This document shows positions 34,042 to 42,822 of a stretch of DNA of 64,000 nucleotides, piece after piece (position 1 is the first letter of the stretch; every line of letters starts with the position of its first letter). The DNA lies in contig NZ_SJJZ01000005.1 in the NCBI RefSeq assembly GCF_004331345.1, positions 1 to 64,000 on the forward strand. The letters run 5' to 3'. The notes below the pieces were generated by a model, which worked only from the letters and a program-made list of their open reading frames with translations, did no database searches and was not told the origin of the DNA. A program made the translations under genes and the position numbers. The stretch comes from Kribbella soli. GTDB taxonomy: Bacteria > Actinomycetota > Actinomycetes > Propionibacteriales > Kribbellaceae.

Positions 34042-34961
34042 TCTCCGTACAGTAGGACGTTGGATTCTGAGCTGCCGGGGTAGTGCCGGAAGTACGTCTT
34101 GTCCTCAGGTGCGGCTAGCTGGTCGCCCACCTGACCCAGCCCCTTGATGACCGTTGCGGTCCCGTTGGCGTGGCCGACGGCGTACAGATAGCCGCGCCGC
34201 GTGTCCTTGTCGATGGCCAGCAGCAGCGTGCTCTGGTTGCCGCACTTCTCGGCGATGAGCGTCTCGAACCCCTGCCACGTCGACGCGCGCACCTTCTTCA
34301 CGACCGGTGCGCCGCTCGCAGGGATCCGGATCGTGTACAGCGCTCCGCCACGGGTGTTGGCGAGGAACGTGTCGTAGCCGCCGGTCTGACTGATCAGAGT
34401 CATCGTCTTCACCGCCGAGAACCCGGTGTACGTCGCTTTGCTGCGCCAGACGGACCCCTCCACGGTCCAGCGCGTCACGACGTCGCCCTGCAACGCATAC
34501 GCGTTGGTGCGCTTCGTAGTCCCGTAGTAGGTCGACTGCTCCAGGTACGTCTGGTGGATCCAGCCACCGCCCACCTTGGTCTTCTGGTACGACGCGGGGT
34601 CGAGCTGACCTGAGACCGCATCGGTCACGTACCGGAACCGGTACAGGTCGGTCGCGATCGTCACGTAACCCTGGTTGGCCATACCCGACGGCGGATCCGG
34701 CTCCCAGCCGGCCGAGGTCGCGAGCCGCACCTGGTCGACCGGGAACAACGCCTTCGGCCCGACGTTCGGCGGCGACGCCGTCACGGGCGCGGTCGCGGTG
34801 ATCCGCTGAAACTTGTGATCGCCCTGCACGGTCACCGTGCCCAGCGTCATCGAACAGGCCGCGCTCGCCTGCCCGGCAGCAGCCTGTACCGGTACCGGCA
34901 CCAGCGCCGCTGCTGTCATCGCCGCGCCCAGCGCACCCGCGGCGATCCGCCATCTGGTCAT
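34038..34961 (-). CDS. Secreted protein, paralogue 2
   Basis: 307 aa from the ATG at 34961; an ATG at 34988 is possible but adds residues before the signal peptide (MTRWRIAAGALGAAMTAAALVPVPVQA). Conserved blocks: CSMTLGTVTVQGDHKFQ, KVGGGWIHQTYLEQS, YALQGDVVTRW, YTGFSAVKTMTLISQTGGYDTFLANTRGGALYTIRIP, STWQGFETLIAEKCGNQS, IDKDTRRGYLYAVGHANGTATVIKGLG. Two conserved Cys could form a disulfide. It is closest in sequence to paralogue 1 through the central block and probably arose by tandem duplication. Confidence 0.75.
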   Translation of the reverse strand: MTRWRIAAGALGAAMTAAALVPVPVQAAAGQASAACSMTLGTVTVQGDHKFQRITATAPVTASPPNVGPKALFPVDQVRLATSAGWEPDPPSGMANQGYVTIATDLYRFRYVTDAVSGQLDPASYQKTKVGGGWIHQTYLEQSTYYGTTKRTNAYALQGDVVTRWTVEGSVWRSKATYTGFSAVKTMTLISQTGGYDTFLANTRGGALYTIRIPASGAPVVKKVRASTWQGFETLIAEKCGNQSTLLLAIDKDTRRGYLYAVGHANGTATVIKGLGQVGDQLAAPEDKTYFRHYPGSSESNVLLYGE

Positions 34962-35003
34962 GCAGCCCCCTTCGAGGAGTCGTGTCATCCACCTCGATGC
35001 CGA

Positions 35004-36107
35004 CTATCCCGAAAAGGTTAGGGACCGGTCGAAGAACTCCCGAACCAATCGCCGTACGGCGGGTACGCCGCAGTGCGAGGCACCGACCAGCTTGGCCCGC
35101 GCGGCAGCCGTCATGAGGCCGGCGGACTGCAGCTGCGGCGCGAACGCGGCGTAGTCCGTCCAGATCCAGTGGTTCGCGTCGGACAGCTGCACTCGCCGTA
35201 CCGGACCGCCGTGTGAGAGCACCGCTGACCACGTGCGGTCGAAACGCTCGTCCCGGAACCCGTCCGTTCCAGCGAGCAGCAGTGGCTTGCGGGTGCCATG
35301 CCGGGCGATCGGATAGAGCTCACCGTCCAGCGTGTCCAGATAGCCCTCCAGATTGGCGGCTGCACGGACTTGTGGGTGCTCCAGCGACACTGCGGCGGTC
35401 GCACCACCAGCTGAGTGCCCGTAGACACCGACACGGCGCAGGTCGATCGACTCGTGCAGATCCGACAGGTGGTCGAGCACGAACCGCAGGTCGGCGAAAC
35501 GCGTGTCCATCATCAGCCGCGACCGCACTGGGTCCGTCTGCACGTCCGGTCCGATCTCGATGACCCGGAGCCGCCCGTCCGGGAACACCACCTCACTCGC
35601 CTCACCTGGGTGGTCCAGCGTGAGTACGACGTACCCGTGGCTGGCCAGCTCCTCCGCCACGGAGGTGCCGATGGTCCGCGGGTCTGCACCGCCTGGGCTG
35701 TAGAGCAGCGTGGGGCGGCGGCCGGGCAGGGCCGGTGCGTCGACGTACGAATGGGTGAGGGTGGCGGCCCAGTTCACTCCACTGGTTGGCAGCTCCGGAT
35801 GGAGCACGCCGGCGTCCAAGCCCTTGAAGACCTCCGCCGCAGCTGGTGCGAGCTGTGGTGCGCGCTGGTACCCGCGTACGACGGTGGCGGGGTAGAAGAC
35901 CGTCAGCGCGATCTCACGGGTGGGTGCGCCGTTCCACGGGTCGGAGCGGCCCCGATCGACCAGGGCACGCGTCGTCGTACCGACTGACCAGCGGCCGGTG
36001 GGAGCGGGCAGACGCAGTGTGAGGTCGGTCGTCGCGGACGCTGAGAGCGGGAGGGCACCTGTCAGAGCGGAGGCGGCGGTGGCGGTGAGGAAGGTTCGTC
36101 GTCTCAT
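35004..36107 (-). CDS. Exported alpha/beta hydrolase, PAF-acetylhydrolase-like
   Basis: 367 aa. ATG at 36107 begins MRRRTFLTATAASALTGALPLSASA, a Tat-type signal with RRxF. The hydrolase domain has TLLYSPGGADPRT (oxyanion region), GYVVLTLDHPGEASE, the nucleophile elbow VGVYGHSAGGATAAVS (GxSxG) and a late His in DANHWIW. It resembles the PAF-acetylhydrolase/dienelactone-like esterases of actinobacteria. Substrate unknown. It is inserted between paralogues 2 and 3 of the secreted family, in the same direction. Confidence 0.82.
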   Translation of the reverse strand: MRRRTFLTATAASALTGALPLSASATTDLTLRLPAPTGRWSVGTTTRALVDRGRSDPWNGAPTREIALTVFYPATVVRGYQRAPQLAPAAAEVFKGLDAGVLHPELPTSGVNWAATLTHSYVDAPALPGRRPTLLYSPGGADPRTIGTSVAEELASHGYVVLTLDHPGEASEVVFPDGRLRVIEIGPDVQTDPVRSRLMMDTRFADLRFVLDHLSDLHESIDLRRVGVYGHSAGGATAAVSLEHPQVRAAANLEGYLDTLDGELYPIARHGTRKPLLLAGTDGFRDERFDRTWSAVLSHGGPVRRVQLSDANHWIWTDYAAFAPQLQSAGLMTAAARAKLVGASHCGVPAVRRLVREFFDRSLTFSG

Positions 36108-36199
36108 GGCGACGACGCTGGCACGCCAGAAACCGCACGTCAGCTGAGCTACGAGCATCTCCACCCGGACTTCCAGCTCCGGGTGGAGATGCCCGTGGG

Positions 36200-37114
36200 T
36201 CAGGCTCCGGCCAGCTGGGTGCCGGCCGTGTAGTAGCGGAAGTACGAGTCCTCGGCCGGGAAGGTCGTCGGGACCTTGCCGACGCCCTTGATGACCGTGG
36301 CGGCGCCGTTGGCGTGGCTGACGGCGTACAGGTAGCCCGCACCGGTGTCCTTGTCGATGCCGAGCAGCAGGGTGCCGTAATTGCCGCACTTCTCGGCGAT
36401 CAGCGTCTCGAAGCCCTGCCAGGTTGCGGTGCGGATCTTTGTCACCACCGGCTTACCGGAGCCCGTGGGCACCTGGACGGTGTAGAGCGCGCCACCGTTC
36501 GTCGTCGCCAGGAATGTGTCGTACGCACGACCCTGACCGATCAGCGTCATCGTCTTGACCGAGCCGAAGCCGCCGAAGGTCGTGTAGTACTTCCAGCCGC
36601 TCGGGGTGACCGTCCAGCGAGCGATCAGGCCGTCGGTGAACTGGTTGATCAGCGAGTAGACGTTGGACCGGCTGAAGCCCGCCACGGAGTACTGGCTGAG
36701 CTCGACGTACTTGTGCAGCTCGTCCCAGCCGCCACCGACCAGGGTCTGCTTGACGGTGCCCGGAACGACCGAGACTCCGGTGCCGTCGGTGATGTAGCTG
36801 GTGCCGTACATCCGCGGCCCGAGAGCTACCAGGCCAGTGCGCTGTTCGCCGGCCGGTGCCACCAGTTCGGTGCGGACTGCGGTGGGCAGGTGTGCCTGGC
36901 CGTCCGGATATAGGTTCATCGGGCCCAGCCGCCGGACAGTGGCGGAGGGGGCCGCGGTGATGGTCTGCAAGGTGTGGTCACCACCAGGGGTGACCGAGCC
37001 CAACCGCAGCGAGCAGGCAGCGGCGGAGGCGGCCGGTGCCGCACTGGCAGGTGCAGCCGCGAACCCTGCTGCGAGCAGGACCCCGGCGGCGAGGACTCGC
37101 CCGTATTTGATCAT
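36200..37114 (-). CDS. Secreted protein, paralogue 3
   Basis: 304 aa with signal peptide MIKYGRVLAAGVLLAAGFAA; AAAGGA lies before the ATG. Family blocks: CSLRLGSVTPGGDHTLQTI, LVGGGWDELHKYVELSQ, FGGFGSVKTMTLIGQGRAYDTFLATTNGGALYTVQVP, TATWQGFETLIAEKCGNYG, IDKDTGAGYLYAVSHANGAATVIKGVGKV. The C-terminal quarter is nearly identical in layout to paralogue 2, and more diverged in the first 100 residues. Location outside the membrane is inferred from the signal peptide; nothing indicates an enzyme. Confidence 0.75.
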   Translation of the reverse strand: MIKYGRVLAAGVLLAAGFAAAPASAAPAASAAACSLRLGSVTPGGDHTLQTITAAPSATVRRLGPMNLYPDGQAHLPTAVRTELVAPAGEQRTGLVALGPRMYGTSYITDGTGVSVVPGTVKQTLVGGGWDELHKYVELSQYSVAGFSRSNVYSLINQFTDGLIARWTVTPSGWKYYTTFGGFGSVKTMTLIGQGRAYDTFLATTNGGALYTVQVPTGSGKPVVTKIRTATWQGFETLIAEKCGNYGTLLLGIDKDTGAGYLYAVSHANGAATVIKGVGKVPTTFPAEDSYFRYYTAGTQLAGA

Positions 37115-37232
37115 CTGAAATCCTTTCGTCAGTGGCCAGATGCGGGCGGACGGCCCATTGTTGCGGGCATCAAAGGGATAACGCCGTACGACGGCGCGCC
37201 TGAGACAGCACCCGGTTGTCTCAAGCGCGCCG

Positions 37233-37245
37233 TAGTGTGGGTGAT
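37233..37245 (+). promoter_or_regulatory. Leaderless-type -10 element of pafA
   Basis: TAGTGT (37233-37238) is followed by 7 bases and then the pafA GTG at 37246, with no ribosome site. This spacing predicts transcription starting at or next to the start codon. Confidence 0.55.
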
Positions 37246-38607
37246 GTGAACCGGCGAATCTTCGGTCTGGAGAACGAGTACGGCGTCACCTGTACGTTCC
37301 GCGGGCAGCGGCGACTGACCCCGGACGAGGTGGCGCGGTACCTGTTTCGGCGGGTCGTGTCCTGGGGGCGGAGCAGCAACGTCTTCCTCCGCAACGGGGC
37401 CCGGCTCTACCTCGACGTGGGCTCCCACCCGGAGTACGCGACCGGGGAGTGCGATTCGGTCACCGACCTGATCGCACACGACAAGGCCGGCGAGCGAATC
37501 CTCGAAGGCCTGCTGGTGGACGCGCAGAAGCGGCTGCACGACGAGGGCATCTTCGGCGACGTCTACCTGTTCAAGAACAACACCGACTCGGCCGGCAACA
37601 GCTACGGCTGCCACGAGAACTACCTGGTCAGCAGGCACGGCGACTTCGCCAAGCTGGCCGACGTGCTGATCCCGTTCCTGGTCACCCGGCAGCTGATCTG
37701 CGGCGCCGGCAAGGTGCTGCAGACGCCGCGCGGCGCGGTGTACTCCGTGTCCCAGCGCGCCGAGCACATCTGGGAAGGGGTCTCCAGCGCGACCACCCGG
37801 TCCCGGCCGATCATCAACACCCGTGACGAGCCGCACGCGGACGCCGAGCGGTTCCGCCGGCTGCACGTGATCGTCGGCGACTCGAACATGTCCGAGACCA
37901 CGATGCTGCTCAAGGTGGCCAGCACCGACCTGGTGCTGCGGATGATCGAGGCCGGCATCGTGATGCGCGACCTGACCCTGGACAACCCGATCCGGGCGAT
38001 CCGCGAGATCAGCCACGACATGACCGGCCGCCGCGAGGTGCGACTGGCGAACGGCCGTGAGGCGAGCGCCCTCGACATCCAGACGGAGTACCTGACCAAG
38101 GCACGCGACTTCGTCGACCGCCGCGAGCTGGGGACGCCGGCCGTCGAGCGGGCGCTGTCGCTGTGGGAGCGGACGCTGAAGGCGATCGAGTCCGGCGACC
38201 TGTCCGGGATCGAGCGTGAGATCGACTGGGTGATCAAGTACCGGCTGATCGAGCGATACCGGTCGCAGAACAACCTCGGTCTGGCCAGCCCGCGGGTGGC
38301 GCAGCTCGACCTTGCGTATCACGACATCCACCGGCCGCGCGGGTTGTACTACCTGCTCGAGCGCCGGGGTGCGGTCACCCGCGTCGTCGACGACCTGCGG
38401 GTCTTCGAAGCCAAGTCGGTGCCGCCGCAGACCACGCGGGCGCGGCTGCGCGGCGAGTTCATCAAGCGGGCCCAGGAGCGGCGCCGGGACTTCACCGTCG
38501 ACTGGGTGCACCTGAAGCTCAACGACCAGGCGCAACGGACTGTGCTCTGCAAAGACCCCTTCAAGGCCCACGACGAACGCGTCGAAAAACTGATCGCCAG
38601 CATGTAG
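37246..38607 (+). CDS. pafA: Pup-protein ligase PafA
   Basis: 453 aa, standard PafA length. GTG at 37246 gives MNRRIFGLENEYGVTCTFRG, the conserved N-terminus with the Glu that binds Mg-ATP. The carboxylate-amine ligase-like fold continues with LYLDVGSHPEYATGECDS, NNTDSAGNSYGCHENYLVSR and SRPIINTRDEPHADAE. PafA uses ATP to join the C-terminal Glu of Pup to target lysines. Dop, Pup and the proteasome subunits are not in this window, so they must be elsewhere. Upstream genes are the unrelated secreted paralogues. Confidence 0.95.
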   Translation: MNRRIFGLENEYGVTCTFRGQRRLTPDEVARYLFRRVVSWGRSSNVFLRNGARLYLDVGSHPEYATGECDSVTDLIAHDKAGERILEGLLVDAQKRLHDEGIFGDVYLFKNNTDSAGNSYGCHENYLVSRHGDFAKLADVLIPFLVTRQLICGAGKVLQTPRGAVYSVSQRAEHIWEGVSSATTRSRPIINTRDEPHADAERFRRLHVIVGDSNMSETTMLLKVASTDLVLRMIEAGIVMRDLTLDNPIRAIREISHDMTGRREVRLANGREASALDIQTEYLTKARDFVDRRELGTPAVERALSLWERTLKAIESGDLSGIEREIDWVIKYRLIERYRSQNNLGLASPRVAQLDLAYHDIHRPRGLYYLLERRGAVTRVVDDLRVFEAKSVPPQTTRARLRGEFIKRAQERRRDFTVDWVHLKLNDQAQRTVLCKDPFKAHDERVEKLIASM

Positions 38608-38658
38608 TCGTCGACTAAATGAAGTGCCGGGCTGCTGGTCCGGCTCTAGAACAGTCGT

Positions 38659-39945
38659 ATGACGATCGAAATCCGGCCGGTCAGTCCTGCCGAGACGATG
38701 GAGTACCTGCGCGTCTTGCCGTATGCGAACGGCTTGCCGCAGGAGGAGCCCGAGCCGTCGGCCTGGTACGCCGGTAGCGCGGCCTGGCCACCACAGGTCC
38801 AGAAGACGGCGGAAGAGCTGGAGCGGGACGCCCAGGAGCTCCTGGCGGACTGGTTCCGCCCACAGGCCGCGTTCGTGGACGGCAAGATCGCAGGTGCGTC
38901 GGCGATCGTCTCCGTGCAGGTCACCGTGCCGGGCGGACAACAGATAGCCCTTGGCGGCGTGACGGCGACCGCTGTGCTGCCGACGTACCGGCGGCGTGGA
39001 CTGCTGCGGAAGGTCATGTCGGCGATGCTGGACGACTGCCGCGAGCGAGGTGAGTTCCTGGCCGGGCTGAGTGCGAGCGAGGCGACCATCTACGGGCGGT
39101 ACGGGTTCTCGCCCGCGACGTTCCAGCACCGGTGGGAGGTACGTCGTACCGATGTCACCTTCCGCTCCGAGCTCACGGACCCGGGTGCGCTCCACCTGGT
39201 GGACGGAGCGGAGGCGGCGAAGGCGTGGCCGGTACTGCACGAACACGTGCGGGCCGAGCGGATAGGGGAGATCAGCCCGCTGCCGGGCAAGTGGGACGGG
39301 CTAGCAGGCGGTGGGCTGCCGGCGGACGGGTCCGGTCCGGCGCATCACCTGGTGCATCGCGACGCGACCGGCGCAGTAGACGGTGCCGCGATCTTCCGGT
39401 TGCCGTGGTCGCCGGATCCGGAGCAGGCCGGCGTACTGCAGGTGGAGGCGTTCGAGGCGCTGACGTCCGATGCATACCGTGCGCTGTGGGGATTGCTGCT
39501 GGACTTCGACCTCACGAAGCGTGTGGTGGCTGCGAGGCGACCGGTCGACGAGCCGCTGCGGTGGATGCTGACCAACCCGCGAGCGCTCAAGCTGACCCGG
39601 ACCCGGGACAATCTCTGGCTGCGCGTTCTCGACGTACGGCGTGCGCTCGAAGCCCGCACCTATGCAGGAACCGATTCACTCGTGCTGGACGTGTCCGACG
39701 ACCTGTACGGCGGCGGGCGCTGGCGGCTGGACGCAGCACCGGACGGGGCCGTCTGCACTGCAGTCCACACGGAGCCGGACCTCAGCCTGAGCGTGAACGA
39801 GCTGGGTTCGCTGTACCTCGGCGGAGTCCGCGCGAGCGAGCTGTCGTACGCCGGTCGCATCGTCGAACGCACAGCCGGTGCGGTGTCACGTCTGGACGCC
39901 CTGCTGCGCCCGGACCGTGCTCCTCACAACGCAGTCGGTTTCTGA
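38659..39945 (+). CDS. Eis-like GNAT N-acetyltransferase
   Basis: 428 aa. An N-terminal GNAT domain with GGVTATAVLPTYRRRGLLRKVMSAML (acetyl-CoA pyrophosphate loop) and YGRYGFSPAT, a second GNAT-like domain, and a C-terminal sterol-carrier-like domain, the Eis tripartite layout. The chain ends in Phe (NAVGF); in Eis the terminal carboxylate takes part in catalysis. Substrates of Eis include aminoglycoside amines, but the physiological target here is unknown. It lies directly after pafA. Confidence 0.85.
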   Translation: MTIEIRPVSPAETMEYLRVLPYANGLPQEEPEPSAWYAGSAAWPPQVQKTAEELERDAQELLADWFRPQAAFVDGKIAGASAIVSVQVTVPGGQQIALGGVTATAVLPTYRRRGLLRKVMSAMLDDCRERGEFLAGLSASEATIYGRYGFSPATFQHRWEVRRTDVTFRSELTDPGALHLVDGAEAAKAWPVLHEHVRAERIGEISPLPGKWDGLAGGGLPADGSGPAHHLVHRDATGAVDGAAIFRLPWSPDPEQAGVLQVEAFEALTSDAYRALWGLLLDFDLTKRVVAARRPVDEPLRWMLTNPRALKLTRTRDNLWLRVLDVRRALEARTYAGTDSLVLDVSDDLYGGGRWRLDAAPDGAVCTAVHTEPDLSLSVNELGSLYLGGVRASELSYAGRIVERTAGAVSRLDALLRPDRAPHNAVGF

Positions 39946-40016
39946 GCCCCTGTGACTGTACGTGGTGTGACGCAACGGTGACGCACGCGGCCGATCACCC
40001 AGTTTGTTCCGCAAGC

Positions 40017-40022
40017 TAGGGT
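40017..40022 (+). promoter_or_regulatory. Candidate -10 element of the FKBP gene
   Basis: TAGGGT at 40017-40022 in the short region after the GNAT gene would start transcription near 40029, leaving a leader of about 60 bases with GAGGT 9 bases before the chosen start. Confidence 0.35.
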
Positions 40023-40089
40023 GGTCCGCGTTGTTGACCGGAGGCAATCGGCGCACGTCCGCGCCGGGATGGTTCGAGGTGCTGGTTTC

Positions 40090-41046
40090 GTGCGCAAGTT
40101 GTTGAGTCTCGTCGTAGTCGCTGCGCTGGGGGCGTCCCTGGTGGCCTGTGGCGATAACGGGTTCGGGGCCGGCGGTATCAAGGTGACCTCGGACTTCGGG
40201 CAGAAGCCCACCATCACCCACCGCGAAGGTGATCCGGAGAAGCAGTTGGTGACCGAGGTCCTCAAGGAGGGCGACGGTCCCGAGGTGAAGAAGGGCGAGC
40301 TGCTCACCGCGAACTACCTCGGCCAGATCTGGCGCGACGGCAAGGTCTTCGACAACTCCTACGACCGCGGCGCGCCGTCGTCGTTCCCGATCGGGACGGG
40401 CAGCGTCATCGGCGGCTGGGACGAGGGCCTGGTCGGCAAGAAGATCGGCAGCCGCGTGCTGCTGTCGGTCCCGTCCGACAAGGGCTACAAGGCCGACGGC
40501 AAGGAGGAAGCCGGGATCAAGGGCGACGACACCCTGATCTTCGTCGTCGACCTGGTCGCCGCGGCCGGCAACGACACCCAGCTGAACGCCGACCCGGTCA
40601 CCCCGTCGGCGCCGACCAAGATCAAGGTCTCCGGCCCGCTGAACGCCGCGCCGACGGTGACGGTCCCGGCCGGCACCAAGCCGCCGGCGAAGCCGGGCAA
40701 GCCGGTCGTGTTCGCGCAGGGCAAGGGCAAGCCGATCGAGAAGGGCGACCAGCTGGTCGGCCGGTTCGTCATCTACGACTACGCCGGCAAGAAGCAGGCC
40801 AGCACCTGGGACGCTCAGCCCGCCACCCAGCAGAGCCCCGCGCAGCCTGCCGCGCCGACGGACCAGCTCCCGACGGTCGGCGGCGCCCAAGCCGGCCCGC
40901 TGGACGGCTTCGTCGGAATCCCGGTCGGCAGCCGCGTGCTGGTCGAGCTCCCGGCCTCCAAGGACCAGGCCGGCAAGGCCGTCTACGCGTTCGCCGTGAT
41001 CGACGTACTGAACGCCTTCCCTGCCCCGAAGCAGACCGGCCAGTAG
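40090..41046 (+). CDS. FKBP-type peptidyl-prolyl isomerase lipoprotein
   Basis: 318 aa. GTG at 40090 (GAGGT 9 bases upstream) gives a lipoprotein signal MRKLLSLVVVAALGASLVAC with the acylated Cys at 20; an ATG at 40069 only lengthens the n-region. A first FKBP domain (about 60-160; VKKGELLTANYLGQIWRDGKVFDNSY, IGGWDEGLVGKKIGSRVLLSVPS) is followed by a second, degenerate FKBP-like half (about 210-310; LDGFVGIPVGSRVLVELPAS). It acts on proline bonds in exported proteins at the outer membrane face of the cell membrane. In other actinobacteria an FKBP gene is also linked to pafABC. Confidence 0.88.
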   Translation: MRKLLSLVVVAALGASLVACGDNGFGAGGIKVTSDFGQKPTITHREGDPEKQLVTEVLKEGDGPEVKKGELLTANYLGQIWRDGKVFDNSYDRGAPSSFPIGTGSVIGGWDEGLVGKKIGSRVLLSVPSDKGYKADGKEEAGIKGDDTLIFVVDLVAAAGNDTQLNADPVTPSAPTKIKVSGPLNAAPTVTVPAGTKPPAKPGKPVVFAQGKGKPIEKGDQLVGRFVIYDYAGKKQASTWDAQPATQQSPAQPAAPTDQLPTVGGAQAGPLDGFVGIPVGSRVLVELPASKDQAGKAVYAFAVIDVLNAFPAPKQTGQ

Positions 41047-41063
41047 TCGCAGTCCGAAGACGT

Positions 41064-41105
41064 CGAAGGACCGGCCCCCACCTCGGGAGGCCGGTCCTTC
41101 GGCGT
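41064..41105 (+). terminator. Terminator after the FKBP gene
   Basis: CGAAGGACCGGCC (41064-41076) pairs perfectly with GGCCGGTCCTTCG (41089-41101) across a 12-base loop, followed by GCGTTT. It also lies at the 3' end of the convergent membrane protein gene, so may act in both directions. Confidence 0.85.
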
Positions 41106-41106
41106 T

Positions 41107-41604
41107 TCAGCGGGTACGCCGGACCGGGCGGCCGCTGAACCACCGGTTGGCGTCGGTGTGGAAACTGAGGGCGATCGCTGTGATCACCGCGGTGACGTGG
41201 ACGCAGCGGATCGCGCCGAAGGCGATGAAGGACGCGGACCAGTCGAGCGCGCCGAAGTCTCCGTCGCGGATGAACCAGCCGACCGGCCCGACCGCGAGCG
41301 AGGCGATGCCGACGGTGCCGAGCAGGCCGGTGAGCAGCCAGCGGGACCAGCGGACACCGGGGCGGAAGTAGCGGTCGATGACCACGAACAGGCCGCCGTA
41401 CACGATCGCGCGGAAGGCGATCTGGACGAGCAGGCCGAGGACGGAGGAGCCGTCGGCGATGGCGCCGGCAACTCCGAGCACGGACTCGGCGACACCGGCA
41501 CCGACGGCTGTGAACCACAGGGTCGTCGCGCCCCGGACCGCGAGCGGCGGCTGGGGCCGGGCGACGTCGTGAATCGTGAGATCGCGGTGCCTGGTGCTGT
41601 TCAT
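41107..41604 (-). CDS. Small integral membrane protein
   Basis: 165 aa from MNSTRHRDLTIHDVARP. Four membrane helices are predicted (TTLWFTAVGAGVAESVLGVAG, VQIAFRAIVYGGLFVVI, WLLTGLLGTVGIASLAV, CVHVTAVITAIALSF). No conserved motif is recognised. It lies after DUF3866, in the same direction with 31 bases between, and may be cotranscribed. Longer upstream reading is a shadow of DUF3866. Confidence 0.65.
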   Translation of the reverse strand: MNSTRHRDLTIHDVARPQPPLAVRGATTLWFTAVGAGVAESVLGVAGAIADGSSVLGLLVQIAFRAIVYGGLFVVIDRYFRPGVRWSRWLLTGLLGTVGIASLAVGPVGWFIRDGDFGALDWSASFIAFGAIRCVHVTAVITAIALSFHTDANRWFSGRPVRRTR

Positions 41605-41635
41605 ACCACCACTGTCGCCGCGTGAGCCCGTTCGG

Positions 41636-42736
41636 TCAGGAGTACTGCGACCCCACTGCAGGTGGTGGTACATCCACCAGACGCGCGGCGTGCCGACCTG
41701 CGGCGGCAGCAGCCTCGAAGTAGGCGCGGTCCTCGTCCAGGGCGCGGCCCATCGTCGACAGCTTGACGGGGGCCGCCTGCAGCGCGTCGTACAGCCCGTC
41801 GACCCCCACACGTACCACGCGATGCCGTGCCTTCAACGGCTCGGCAGCATCCCGTACGGCGTCGCCGAAATCGCCGGAAAGATCCGGTACGACGACATCG
41901 GCCGGGTGGAGCGCCACGCGGCCGTACGCGGTGAGGCTGTGGTGCGAGATGCCCCGGTGGCGTGGACGTGGGTCCGCCTCCGAGATCCGGAGGGAGGCGA
42001 CGGCTCTGCCGCCCAGTGTCCCGATCGCGTTGACCGCCTCACCTGACTGCACGCCGGAGAACCCCCAGCGAGTACCTGTGCCCAGGTTGCCCGGGCCCTG
42101 AGTGATGACGACCAGCTCCGCCGACAGGACCTGTACAGCGGTCAACAGCCCGGTGTGGACCGTCACCGCCTCACGGTCACCGCCGTACGCCTGGCCGACC
42201 GTCACGGTGCCGCTGAGCCAACCGGCGTCGCGCAGGGCCGCAACACTCCGCGAGAACGCCAGCGGCAGCGCACCGCCGTCTGTCATGACGTAGACGACTC
42301 GCGTGGTCGGCCGTGCCTCGTACACACCCGCCAGCACGGCCGGGAGTGCGGAGTGCAGGTCCGCGACCACTACCGGCGTACCGAAGAGGTCGTCCGCGTC
42401 CCGCAGTACGTCGTGATCGGGGGAGTCCTGCTCGTCCGCACCCAGCACCATCGCCTGCAGCGGCGTGTACCGCGCCTTCACCAGATGCCCGTGCTCCGGC
42501 GGGTCCTCCGGCAACCGGTCCGGTACGGCGACCACCAGCGCGTACCCACCTGTGCCCAGACCGCGGTCCAGCGCGCCCACGTTGAGCAGCACGCGGTCAC
42601 CGGCCACCGGCGTACCGACCAGGTCCGGGTACGCCAGCGCGCGCACAGGCTGCTCGCCGACCATCACTGTCAGTTCCAGCGCGCCGGCCCAGCTCCGCCC
42701 GACCTGCGCCACCACACCGTCCCGCCACCGAATCAC
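41636..42736 (-). CDS. DUF3866 family protein
   Basis: 366 aa. The start MIRWRDGVVAQVGRSWAGALELTV and later LKARYTPLQAMVLGADEQDSP, VVYVMTDGGALPLAFSRSVAALR, TQGPGNLGTGTRWGFSGVQSGEAVNAI and RGISHHSLTAYGRVALHPADVV match the actinobacterial DUF3866 family, which is regularly found near pafA/pafBC. The repeated Gly loops suggest a nucleotide or phosphate site. No function has been assigned to the family that I know of. It is divergent from pafB with 86 bases between. Confidence 0.82.
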   Translation of the reverse strand: MIRWRDGVVAQVGRSWAGALELTVMVGEQPVRALAYPDLVGTPVAGDRVLLNVGALDRGLGTGGYALVVAVPDRLPEDPPEHGHLVKARYTPLQAMVLGADEQDSPDHDVLRDADDLFGTPVVVADLHSALPAVLAGVYEARPTTRVVYVMTDGGALPLAFSRSVAALRDAGWLSGTVTVGQAYGGDREAVTVHTGLLTAVQVLSAELVVITQGPGNLGTGTRWGFSGVQSGEAVNAIGTLGGRAVASLRISEADPRPRHRGISHHSLTAYGRVALHPADVVVPDLSGDFGDAVRDAAEPLKARHRVVRVGVDGLYDALQAAPVKLSTMGRALDEDRAYFEAAAAAGRHAARLVDVPPPAVGSQYS

Positions 42737-42810
42737 AGGGTGACACTAGCCGGTCGAACCGGTGTTCGAAGTTCTGGTGCGGAAGGCGGGTTTTGGACGC
42801 CCGGAGGCCG

Positions 42811-42822
42811 TAAGGTGGTCGG
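42811..42822 (+). promoter_or_regulatory. Leaderless-type -10 element of pafB
   Basis: TAAGGT (42811-42816) lies 6 bases before the pafB GTG (42823) and there is no ribosome site, consistent with a leaderless pafBC mRNA. Confidence 0.55.

Noticed and set aside
37129..39246. 705-codon leftward open frame
   Set aside because: Antisense to pafA and the Eis-like gene; no signature.
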